DNA of 64,000 bases from Sphingobacterium sp. Lineage in GTDB: Bacteria > Bacteroidota > Bacteroidia > Sphingobacteriales > Sphingobacteriaceae. A program made the position numbers and the translations under genes. The notes under the pieces were generated by a model, which ran no database searches, was not told the origin of the DNA, and saw only the letters and a program-made list of their open reading frames with translations. The DNA is taken from assembly GCA_031286695.1 (NCBI GenBank), contig JAITTY010000002.1:248001-312000 (forward strand), read 5' to 3'. How positions within the stretch are numbered: position 1 is the stretch's first letter; each line of letters begins with the position of its first letter. Of this stretch, positions 42,690 to 50,829 are shown one piece after another.

Positions 42690-43880
42690 GTGAAATTATT
42701 TTTTTTAAAGGGAATGGTCGCTCTTTTGCTGGCATCTACAATTGCCTGTAGTTCAAAAGAGAAAAAACAGAAGGAAGCAGCAATAGCGCAAGCAAAAGTA
42801 GATAGCACAAGACTCGTCTATAATCCAAATAATGCAGATCCGAAAATCGATGCTTTTATGAAGAATCTGCATTCGAAAGCTGCGTTTAACGGGAATGTGC
42901 TCGTCGCAAAGGATGGAAAAATCTTATATCAAAATACATTCGGTTGGGCTAATTACTTAAAACGAGATAGCCTGAAAATTGACGATCGGTTTGAGTTGGC
43001 TTCAGTTTCTAAACCATTAACAGCTGTTGGAATTTTGAAGTTAGTGGAGGCAGGAAAGCTACGTCTCGATCAAACGATCAATGACTTCTACCCGGATTTT
43101 CCTTATCCTGGTATTACTATAAAAATGTTATTGACTCACCGTTCGGGACTACCCAATTACGTTTATTTTTCGGAGGAACACTGGCCAGATCGTAAGAAAG
43201 GAATGACGAATCAGGATGTGATGAAAATGCTGACCGAATTTAAACCCAATCGCTACGGCGCACCAGGAGGTCGTTTCTTTTACAATAACTCGAACTTTAT
43301 GGTCTTAGGGGCCATTATTGAAAAGATATCAAAGCAAGATTACGCGACTTATATGAAAGATAGCGTATTCAATGTTGCCGGAATGACAAATACTGCCGCA
43401 CTCTCTAAGGCAGTGTATGATAAAATCCCTACCAACGTTATTGGACATGATAAGGTATGGCGAAGATCGGTCGTACAAAATTTTCAGGATGGACCACTTG
43501 GCGACAAAGGGATTTATAGCACTGTACGTGACCTTTATCGTTTTGATCTGGCTTTGAGAGATGGAAGATTATTGAAGCAGTCAACATTGGATTCAGCATA
43601 TCGTGGATATCCCGACGCCAAGAAAGGAATTTTTAGTTATGGATACGGTTGGCGTACCTTTGAACATGGCGATGATCATATCGTATACCATACCGGTTGG
43701 TGGCACGGTTTTAGACATATTTATGTAAGAGACTTAAAGAGAAACATTGTTATTGTTTTACTTTCTAATATGACAAACGGAAGCTTGGTCAAGTTGGATG
43801 AGCTTTATAAAATCATGGGAATGCCAGTATTACGTAAAAATGCGTATAGCAACCATGGTGATTTTATCATAGATGAGTAG
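42690..43880 (+). CDS. Serine hydrolase lipoprotein, beta-lactamase family
   Basis: A 396-residue predicted lipoprotein. Translation starts at GTG 42690, supported by GGGAGA 11-16 bases upstream and by the signal peptide that begins there; the lipobox ends at Cys20 (STIAC). The catalytic motifs of the class C-like fold are present: SVSK with Ser105 and Lys108, YNN at the second position (YNNSNF), and HTG in YHTGWWHG. Thus an outer- or inner-membrane-anchored serine peptidase or esterase acting in the periplasm. It is a second member beside the gene at 17140-18573 but only distantly similar. The substrate is unknown. Monocistronic. Confidence 0.85.
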   Translation: MKLFFLKGMVALLLASTIACSSKEKKQKEAAIAQAKVDSTRLVYNPNNADPKIDAFMKNLHSKAAFNGNVLVAKDGKILYQNTFGWANYLKRDSLKIDDRFELASVSKPLTAVGILKLVEAGKLRLDQTINDFYPDFPYPGITIKMLLTHRSGLPNYVYFSEEHWPDRKKGMTNQDVMKMLTEFKPNRYGAPGGRFFYNNSNFMVLGAIIEKISKQDYATYMKDSVFNVAGMTNTAALSKAVYDKIPTNVIGHDKVWRRSVVQNFQDGPLGDKGIYSTVRDLYRFDLALRDGRLLKQSTLDSAYRGYPDAKKGIFSYGYGWRTFEHGDDHIVYHTGWWHGFRHIYVRDLKRNIVIVLLSNMTNGSLVKLDELYKIMGMPVLRKNAYSNHGDFIIDE

Positions 43881-44006
43881 CTTTCGAGCGGCACAATAAA
43901 TTGAAAAGTCACTGTCACCTTTGTCCTCTAGATAAAATAGGACGGAGGTGATAAGTTAATTACCGGAAATGGGCGGGCAAAAGATGGATATAAAAGGAAT
44001 AAAAAG

Positions 44007-44366
44007 ATGAAAAAGACATTGATTTTGGGTGCTAGTACCAATCCTTCGCGTTATTCGAATAAAGCTGCAAATATGCTGCATAAGCACGGGCATGATATTG
44101 TCAATATTGGCTTGAGTGGCGGTGAAGCAGCTGGAGTTCCCATTGAAAAGAAAGGTGAGGTATACACCGATATTGATACCGTGACGATGTATCTCGGTGA
44201 GGCTAATCAGCAGGAATATTACGATTATATATTAGCTACGAAGCCAAAAAGAATTATATTTAATCCCGGGGCGGAGAATACTGAATTGGAACAGCTCGCC
44301 ATGGAACATGGCATTAAGACAGAAAGAGCCTGTACTCTTGTTTTGTTGAGTACAGGGCAATTTTAG
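44007..44366 (+). CDS. CoA-binding domain protein
   Basis: A 119-residue single-domain protein with a Rossmann-like fold, of the YccU type. Motifs are LILGASTNPSRYSNKAA (the nucleotide-binding loop), and IIFNPGAENTELEQLA and RACTLVLLSTGQF near the end. Family members bind coenzyme A or succinyl-CoA like the alpha subunit of succinyl-CoA synthetase but have no known reaction. Its stop overlaps the 3' end of the ROK gene by 4 bp on the opposite strand. Confidence 0.85.
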   Translation: MKKTLILGASTNPSRYSNKAANMLHKHGHDIVNIGLSGGEAAGVPIEKKGEVYTDIDTVTMYLGEANQQEYYDYILATKPKRIIFNPGAENTELEQLAMEHGIKTERACTLVLLSTGQF

Positions 44367-45613
44367 ATTTTGGATTTCCGAAGCAACTCAAGTGATAGAT
44401 ACTTTGTGATAAAATAATTTGTCAGCCCCACAGTATTGCTGTCGAGATTTAGACTTGACACTTTGATGTCACAATGTTCCTTCAGTATCGCCATGGTATA
44501 GGAATTTATGGCTTGCTGTATCGGAATTGTGATCAATTCATTTGCTTTAGCAATTTTTCCACCCAACACAATCAATTCGGGATTAAGTAGCTGTATTAAG
44601 GATGCAAATGCTTTTCCTAGGTTTGTCCCTAGTTTTGAAATCTGATTTATTGCAAACTGATCACCTTTATTTGCCGCTTCAATAATATGTGTCGGTGTTA
44701 AATGTTGTAATTCTTCTGGCTGCAATTCATTTAATTTAGTCAGCTCACCTTTTTGAATTTCCTGTTTGGCATTGTTGACCAAAGCTATTCCAGAAGCCAC
44801 GGTTTCCAGGCAGCCTCTTTTGCCACAGTAGCAAAGTTCACCGTTGTCAATAAAAGGCATATGTCCTACTTCGCCGGAGTAACCATCGCGACCCAAATAG
44901 ACTTCTCCATTGGACACGATTCCTAGACCTATCCCCCAATCCATCAGGATAATCAGACTATTTTTTGTGTTTTTTGCCAATCCAAATTTTAATTCCGCAT
45001 AAGCTGCACCTTTGACATCATTCAATATGAAGACGGGTTTTTTATATATGCGCTCGAAATAATTAGTTATGGATTGATTATCATCATGCAAAAATGTCTC
45101 GTTGGTACCTTCCTCAGCGTTGATCAGTCCTGGCATACCAATAATAAACCCTGTTAGATTCTCGATATCAACTGATTTATCGAGAAGGTATTGATCAATA
45201 ATCTGTGTGATAGTGGTTAGATTTTCTGCATCGCGAGATAATTCATTATCCAGCTCAACGGTTTCAGCAATAATGTTCTGGTTGTTGTCCATTATACTCA
45301 TTGTGATGGAGAAACGTTGGAGCTCGACCGACAGCACCTGAAATAATCCATCACATAGTTTATATAAATTAGGTTTACGTCCACCAATAGATTCTCCTTT
45401 GTCAAATTGACGGATAAAATTATCTTCCAGCAACTCTGCAATGAGGCTATTCACTGTAGGCAGGCTTAGATAGAGGTTTTTTACAATGTCATTTACCGAT
45501 ACAGATCCTAATTCGGCTATTAATTTTATAATGGAGATTTTATTGAATAGATTTTTCTTTTCAGGCTTACTCTCCAATTTTTTGTTAATCAGTAAGTTTA
45601 CGGCTTTAGTCAT
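44363..45613 (-). CDS. ROK-family transcriptional regulator
   Basis: A 416-residue sugar-responsive regulator, NagC/XylR-like. The N-terminal winged helix (about 20-85) includes GSVSNDIVKNLYLSLPTVNSLIAELL (given in part) and GGRKPNLY. The ROK domain contains DWGIGLGIV, the zinc block CYCGKRGCLE and GGKIA. Since it keeps a DNA-binding domain it is a regulator rather than a kinase. It is encoded downstream of and on the same strand as the 3-keto-glycoside genes, so it likely controls them. Confidence 0.88.
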   Translation of the reverse strand: MTKAVNLLINKKLESKPEKKNLFNKISIIKLIAELGSVSVNDIVKNLYLSLPTVNSLIAELLEDNFIRQFDKGESIGGRKPNLYKLCDGLFQVLSVELQRFSITMSIMDNNQNIIAETVELDNELSRDAENLTTITQIIDQYLLDKSVDIENLTGFIIGMPGLINAEEGTNETFLHDDNQSITNYFERIYKKPVFILNDVKGAAYAELKFGLAKNTKNSLIILMDWGIGLGIVSNGEVYLGRDGYSGEVGHMPFIDNGELCYCGKRGCLETVASGIALVNNAKQEIQKGELTKLNELQPEELQHLTPTHIIEAANKGDQFAINQISKLGTNLGKAFASLIQLLNPELIVLGGKIAKANELITIPIQQAINSYTMAILKEHCDIKVSSLNLDSNTVGLTNYFITKYLSLELLRKSKI

Positions 45614-45715
45614 AAAACATTATATTTTGAAATAGAATCCTTAGGGCTTTAATTTAGCAAAAGTTTTGGAATCATTTGGTTATTTTTCTCACTTGACAAG
45701 CAAGTTGGCTAATTA

Positions 45716-45746
45716 GCAAAAAGGGGATAAGATTCCTTATCCCCTC
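45716..45746 (-). terminator. Terminator after the DUF1080 gene
   Basis: AGGGGATAAG and CTTATCCCCT form a perfect 10-bp stem with a 4-base loop. On the minus strand the stem is followed by five T residues. The neighbouring GCTAATTAGC (45709-45718) is a 10-bp palindrome, perhaps an operator in the ROK gene promoter. Confidence 0.82.
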
Positions 45747-45764
45747 TCTACGTATAAGTTAAGA

Positions 45765-48700
45765 CTATTTGAGTTTTTTTACCCGAATGTCTTTAAAGAA
45801 TACTTCGGTACCGTGTCCTAGGAACCCGATATGACCAGAGGTCCGTTTAAGTCCAGGATGTTGTTTTCCGTCCAGCGTTCCATTTTTGCTTGCCTCTGCG
45901 ATATCTGCATCCACAATGACAGTACCATTGAGCGTAACTTTGATGCGATTTCCTTTCACGACTATTTCCTCGGAGTTCCATTCCCCTACTGGTTTTAAAT
46001 AGCCTTTTTTGGCAGGGACAACACCATAAATTGAACCGTGATATTGGTATTGCTTCAAGTCTTTATAGACATCCGCACCATCATCGAGTACCTGGATTTC
46101 CATGGCTTCATATGCGGCATCTCCTTCCAAAGGTGCCCGTATTCCCACACCATTGTTGGCGCCCGGAGTTAATTTGAAGTCGAAGCGATAAATAAAGTCC
46201 GCGTATTCTTCTTTTGTATAAAGGTTTCCACCAAATTTTGCATTTGGGTATACCCAGATATAACCTTCGTCATTGATGACATAAGCTTGGTTTTCTGTCC
46301 ACTTGTCGAGGTTTGTTCCATCAAAAAGTACCTCAAAACCTTCTTTTTTCTCTTGATCGCTCAATTTAAAGATTTGTTTTCTTGGGAATTCCTTGATAAA
46401 AAGGTCTCTATAATAGACAACTGACCCATGCGCTTGTAACTCAATTTGTTCAGTAGGGAAAATTGATTGGTTTCTATCCCAGTAGTTTTCAAGAGGAACA
46501 TTATCGGTTACCAACTGTCCATTTAACCAAACTGTGACTTTATCGTCAACCATTTTGATTTTAAAGGTATTCCATTCACCAGTTGCATTGTCAGCAACTT
46601 TCAATGGTTTGCTTTCATTTTTCTGGTTGTTATATAATCCGCCAGAGCCAACTTGGGCGCCGACTCTTGTATTGGCAATATCCCAAATCTGCACTTGTGG
46701 TGTACCTCTCAAGTAAATACCGGCATCACCTTCTATACCACCATAGTTCTCCAATTTCCAATCTACGAGCATTTCAAAATCGCCATATTTCTTTACAGTA
46801 GCTAGATTATCTCCTTTACCGCTGAAGGCAATTTCACCATTGGATGCTGTCCAGCCTTTGCGCATAATATCGTCGGCTTTAGCTTGTTCTGCTGCTAAAG
46901 TTTTCTCGTTCATCTTACTGCGTTTGATCGGATCGGCGACCAATCCTTTCCAGCCACTTAGGTCCTTGCCATTGAACATCGAAACGTAACCCTCTTTGAT
47001 AGGCATTTCAGCAAGATAACGGACAACAGCTTCTTTGAGATACCCACTTTCGCTGCCAGACAGTTTACCAATGACCTGTTCTAGAACTTCTCTGACCTTT
47101 TTGCCATAGAACTTATTGTCCATAGCAATGTTCATCGCTACATTTGCAGCGGTTCCGCCCAGTTGCGTATCGTTCATTAAATCAGCGGCGAAAACTAAAG
47201 ACTGATATGTTCCCGTAGGCTGCAATGCGGAGAGAGCTGCTTTCTTCTGTTCCGTTGTTTTGGCAACACTGAACGCATCTTTCAACAACAAAGTTTTCTG
47301 TTCAGGTGTATTCGAAGAAGAAGAAATTGATTTGATCAATCCGCTATATACCGTATTGAAAAGATTATCGTCTTTTTCTGTTCTGGATAGCGATATCAAT
47401 TCTGGCAGTGCGTTGGAGGTAGACCAGCCTGCCAAAGACTCAATTGCAGAAGATCTTAGGCTTGTGTTATTGTTATTAAGGTATGCGGTTACAGCTTTCA
47501 ATGACTGCGCGTCACCAAGCCCAGCGAAAATAGGGAAATATTTAGCGGTATTTGGCGCTGCAGACTTCGATATATTAGCGGCCAGTTTTTCAGTTAATCC
47601 TTTAGAATTTGTACTTGACTGAACCACATTGACAATGGCACGTTGCAATAGAACGGCGGATTTACTGTCTGTCGTATTGTTTAACCTATTGAATAGTTCC
47701 TCTAAGTCCGATTCCTGAGCTACATTTGGGAGTGCTTTGTTGATCGCTTCTTCGACAGCCGGGTTTGCACTCTTTATTGCTAATACAGCTTTGGATGATG
47801 TGTTGTTGGAACGTTTACTTAAAATATCCAGCAATTGAATCTTTTTGTCGTCGTCTACCGTAGCAAGGGCATTGTTGACATCGGTAACGACATTTGCATC
47901 TTTCGATGAAAGGATCAACGCTTTTACCGAGTTGTTGAATTGTTGATCGGCATTAAGAGCCTGGATTAAGGTATTGGTTTCTTTTCCCTGTGATAAGGTA
48001 TTTAGTGCACTTAATCCAGCTAATTTAGTTACCGGAGACTGAGTTTTATTGACTAACGCCTGGATTAGTTTTAAGCTGCTTGCCGAACCATTGTGGGCTA
48101 AGTAGTTCAATACGCTTTCTTGAACTTCTGGTGTACCCTTGCTTGCTAAAGCAAGTAAGCTTTTTGCGTCACTACCTTTTCCGTATTTTCCGAGTAATTG
48201 CAATGCAATGTTACGGTAAGCACCGTTATCACTTTTAACTGCTGCTAATAAGTTCTTTTGTTGTTTCGCTGGATCAATTGTTGTCAATAATTTAAGCGAT
48301 GCAATTTGGCCGTTGATCGATTTTGCTTTTTGGGATTCCTGGAAAAATTTGTTCAGGAACTTGATCGCATCTTGATCATGTTTGTTGTCGATCAGTGCTT
48401 GGGCATAATCAATACCAAGTCCAATCGCATCAAATTTGTCGTAGCTATAGCCGGCAGCATTTAATTTTTCCTGGAATAGCGATTCAGATGCTGTGCCCCC
48501 GATTTTGCTCAACGCGATTAATGCAGTCCGTTGGAAGCCATCCGAATTATATTTTTGTGTCAATCCTAAAATGGCACTTTCGGCATTTTTATCTTTTAGA
48601 TCTCCAAGTGCTGTAACCAGAGCAATGGCAGTTTTCTCTGTTGTGGATGCGGCTAGAGCTTTTTCTAATGCTGCTGTCGATTCAGGGGTGCGAATCGATA

Positions 48701-49166
48701 CTAAAGTTCTCGCTGCTGCGTCGGCAAGATAATCATTTGTCAAACAATTTGCGACAGCAGGTATAGCGGTATTATCTGCGCATTGACGTAAGAGACGTAG
48801 CGCAAAGACCTGATTTGTCGGTTCGCTCAATTGCGAGATGGATTTTGCTAAACCTTCAACAAAAACTTTTTTTTGCTGTTCTTTACCTGGCTGATTTACA
48901 TAGAACGAATAACTGTTTGCTGCAAATTCTATAGGCGCATTATTGCTTCCTGGTGCTTTAAGTCCCTTGAGGAAAGTGACAACGTCGTCAGAAGAAAAGC
49001 CCTCCAGCTCATGCATGGCAAGCAAAAATTTTTCTTTTTCTTCGGCAGGCTGCTGCGCTAATACGTCTGCTATTTTTGTTGCAGTCGTTCTATTTTGTGG
49101 TTGCTGCGCGTAGGTTGCACTAGATATAAGAAGCAGTACGGTCAGCGAATTGAATATTCTTTTCAT
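45765..49166 (-). CDS. HEAT-repeat protein with two DUF1080 (3-keto-disaccharide hydrolase) domains
   Basis: A 1133-residue exported protein with a signal peptide (about 1-20, ending TYAQ). Residues about 30-700 form a long series of helical HEAT-like repeats with recurring ALxxL patterns. Two jelly-roll DUF1080 domains follow, about 725-940 (from EGYVSMFNGKDLSGWKGL) and about 945-1133 (from FEVLFDGTNLDKWTEN). Proteins of this domain cleave 3-keto-glycosides in Bacteroidota. The two domains are not identical, so they may have different substrates or one may bind. The gene starts 12 bp after an oxidoreductase gene that could supply the 3-keto sugar. Very long for the family; the repeat part may be a scaffold. 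Confidence 0.82.
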   Translation of the reverse strand: MKRIFNSLTVLLLISSATYAQQPQNRTTATKIADVLAQQPAEEKEKFLLAMHELEGFSSDDVVTFLKGLKAPGSNNAPIEFAANSYSFYVNQPGKEQQKKVFVEGLAKSISQLSEPTNQVFALRLLRQCADNTAIPAVANCLTNDYLADAAARTLVSIRTPESTAALEKALAASTTEKTAIALVTALGDLKDKNAESAILGLTQKYNSDGFQRTALIALSKIGGTASESLFQEKLNAAGYSYDKFDAIGLGIDYAQALIDNKHDQDAIKFLNKFFQESQKAKSINGQIASLKLLTTIDPAKQQKNLLAAVKSDNGAYRNIALQLLGKYGKGSDAKSLLALASKGTPEVQESVLNYLAHNGSASSLKLIQALVNKTQSPVTKLAGLSALNTLSQGKETNTLIQALNADQQFNNSVKALILSSKDANVVTDVNNALATVDDDKKIQLLDILSKRSNNTSSKAVLAIKSANPAVEEAINKALPNVAQESDLEELFNRLNNTTDSKSAVLLQRAIVNVVQSSTNSKGLTEKLAANISKSAAPNTAKYFPIFAGLGDAQSLKAVTAYLNNNNTSLRSSAIESLAGWSTSNALPELISLSRTEKDDNLFNTVYSGLIKSISSSSNTPEQKTLLLKDAFSVAKTTEQKKAALSALQPTGTYQSLVFAADLMNDTQLGGTAANVAMNIAMDNKFYGKKVREVLEQVIGKLSGSESGYLKEAVVRYLAEMPIKEGYVSMFNGKDLSGWKGLVADPIKRSKMNEKTLAAEQAKADDIMRKGWTASNGEIAFSGKGDNLATVKKYGDFEMLVDWKLENYGGIEGDAGIYLRGTPQVQIWDIANTRVGAQVGSGGLYNNQKNESKPLKVADNATGEWNTFKIKMVDDKVTVWLNGQLVTDNVPLENYWDRNQSIFPTEQIELQAHGSVVYYRDLFIKEFPRKQIFKLSDQEKKEGFEVLFDGTNLDKWTENQAYVINDEGYIWVYPNAKFGGNLYTKEEYADFIYRFDFKLTPGANNGVGIRAPLEGDAAYEAMEIQVLDDGADVYKDLKQYQYHGSIYGVVPAKKGYLKPVGEWNSEEIVVKGNRIKVTLNGTVIVDADIAEASKNGTLDGKQHPGLKRTSGHIGFLGHGTEVFFKDIRVKKLK

Positions 49167-49178
49167 TAGGATATCTTT

Positions 49179-50447
49179 TTAAATAGACCAGGGGCCTCTC
49201 ATTGGTTGGTGAATCAATCTATTTGCGGCGTCATCATTAATAAATAGCTCATTTTGCGAGTCATATTTTAATGATCTGTTTAGTCGTAATGCTGCTAATC
49301 CCATGTTGACCAAAGTACAAGAACGGTGTCCATTGATTTCATTCAGTGCAAACTTTTCTCTTGTGCGTACAGATTCCAGGAAATCGGTAATCTGCGGTGC
49401 CGGTTCAGGGTATTGTGCAAGTTTTCTTTCCAAATCTGGTATATCCGATTGAAAGCCTCTGTATAATTTACCTTTTGGACCTTCAATATAGGCTGCCTTT
49501 TCATCTTTCGCTTCACCGTCTAGAATGATCTGACAACCATCGGCATAGGTAAATGTAATTCGTCTCCATGTGCCCACGGCATCCGGATGTTGCTGCGGGG
49601 CATCAACGTCAACAGTAATAGGGCTTTCGTTGTCTTTACCTAAGAAGTACTGAACAGGATCCATATAATGTTGTCCCATATCTCCTAGGCCACCGCCGTC
49701 ATAATCCCAATATCCTCTAAAGGTCGTATGTACACGGTGTTTATTGTAAGGCTTGTATGGTGCTGGACCTAACCAAAAATCATAGTCAAGTTCCGATGGT
49801 ACTTTCTCCTCTGGTAAATTTTCCTTTCCTACCCAATAGAATTTCCAGTCAAAGCCTGTATGTTTGCTTATTGTGACTTTCAACGGCCAACCTAACATCC
49901 CTGTATCAACTAATTTTTTGATTTTGCTTACGGGAACATTCATTCCATAAAAATCATCCTTAAAACGAAACCAGGTATTTAGACGAAAGATATTGCCGTG
50001 CTGTGCAATGGCTTCTTTCACTTTTTTACCTTCACCGATAGTACGTGTCATCGGTTTTTCACACCAGATATCTTTTCCTGCTTTTGCCGCTTCGATAGAC
50101 ATCAGTCCATGCCAATGTGGGGGAGTAGCAATATGCACAATATCTACTTCCGGAGATTTAATCAACTCCCTAAAGTCATGGTATTCCTTCACACCACCGC
50201 CTAAGTCTGCTTGTGCTGCCGCTAGATGGGTTTTGTCCACATCACAAATGGCTACTGTTTTAGTTCCGGCGTAGCCAAAGTGTCCACGGCCCATATTGCC
50301 GACACCAATTACACCTTTGGTTAGATGGTCGCTCGGAGCAAGATAGCCCTGTCCTCCGAGTACAAAGCGTGGTACAATAGAAAATGCCGCAGCACCGACC
50401 ACGGATTTTTTTATGAAATCACGCCTTGATGAATTCTGTTCTTTCAT
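49179..50447 (-). CDS. Gfo/Idh/MocA family oxidoreductase with Tat signal
   Basis: A 422-residue NAD(P)-dependent sugar oxidoreductase. The N-terminus has a twin-arginine signal (SSRRDFIKKS, Arg8-Arg9), so it is folded before export to the periplasm. The nucleotide-binding loop is VIGVGNMGRGHFG at about residue 41-53. The strand-loop segment WCEKPMTRTIGEG carries the conserved Lys of EKP, and GGGLGDMGQHYMD the second conserved block. Such enzymes oxidise glycosides at C3. It is the first gene of the operon with the double DUF1080 protein and lies behind an operator-like inverted repeat. Confidence 0.9.
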   Translation of the reverse strand: MKEQNSSRRDFIKKSVVGAAAFSIVPRFVLGGQGYLAPSDHLTKGVIGVGNMGRGHFGYAGTKTVAICDVDKTHLAAAQADLGGGVKEYHDFRELIKSPEVDIVHIATPPHWHGLMSIEAAKAGKDIWCEKPMTRTIGEGKKVKEAIAQHGNIFRLNTWFRFKDDFYGMNVPVSKIKKLVDTGMLGWPLKVTISKHTGFDWKFYWVGKENLPEEKVPSELDYDFWLGPAPYKPYNKHRVHTTFRGYWDYDGGGLGDMGQHYMDPVQYFLGKDNESPITVDVDAPQQHPDAVGTWRRITFTYADGCQIILDGEAKDEKAAYIEGPKGKLYRGFQSDIPDLERKLAQYPEPAPQITDFLESVRTREKFALNEINGHRSCTLVNMGLAALRLNRSLKYDSQNELFINDDAANRLIHQPMRGPWSI

Positions 50448-50829
50448 TTTGGTTGGATTAGTTGTTTTATAATTGATCCACTATTAGGCTGTTAAAAATA
50501 ACGGCATTGGATATTTAATCTTAAAAATAGATAAAAAACTGATAAATGTAAACTGATAACTAAAATTTTACGTATTGTTTATTTATGTTTTGTTAAAAAA
50601 TAACAAAAGAATGCTGTAGAATTCATTTCTTTCATATATAATGCCCAATTTTTGCCTATGCGCCGTTATTGTGTCTGCAAATTGTTACATTTCAATTTGG
50701 TAGCCGACCTATCGGATAGATTAGGAAAGCCCTACTGATCAATTTTTCTCAATCGTTTTCGTAAAAGGTGCTTGATTTCAGTCGAATAATCCAGCATCTT
50801 TATGGTCGCTCTGATAGCATTAAATCCTA
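50448..50829. promoter_or_regulatory. Divergent promoter region between the oxidoreductase and the GH95-like gene, with an operator candidate
   Basis: TTTTGTTA at 50588-50595 and TAACAAAA at 50601-50608 form a perfect inverted repeat with a 5-bp centre, resembling sites of ROK/XylR-type regulators. It lies about 140 bp upstream of the oxidoreductase start. The rest of the 382 bp is AT-rich near the oxidoreductase and more mixed toward the GH95-like gene. No gene is seen. Confidence 0.5.
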
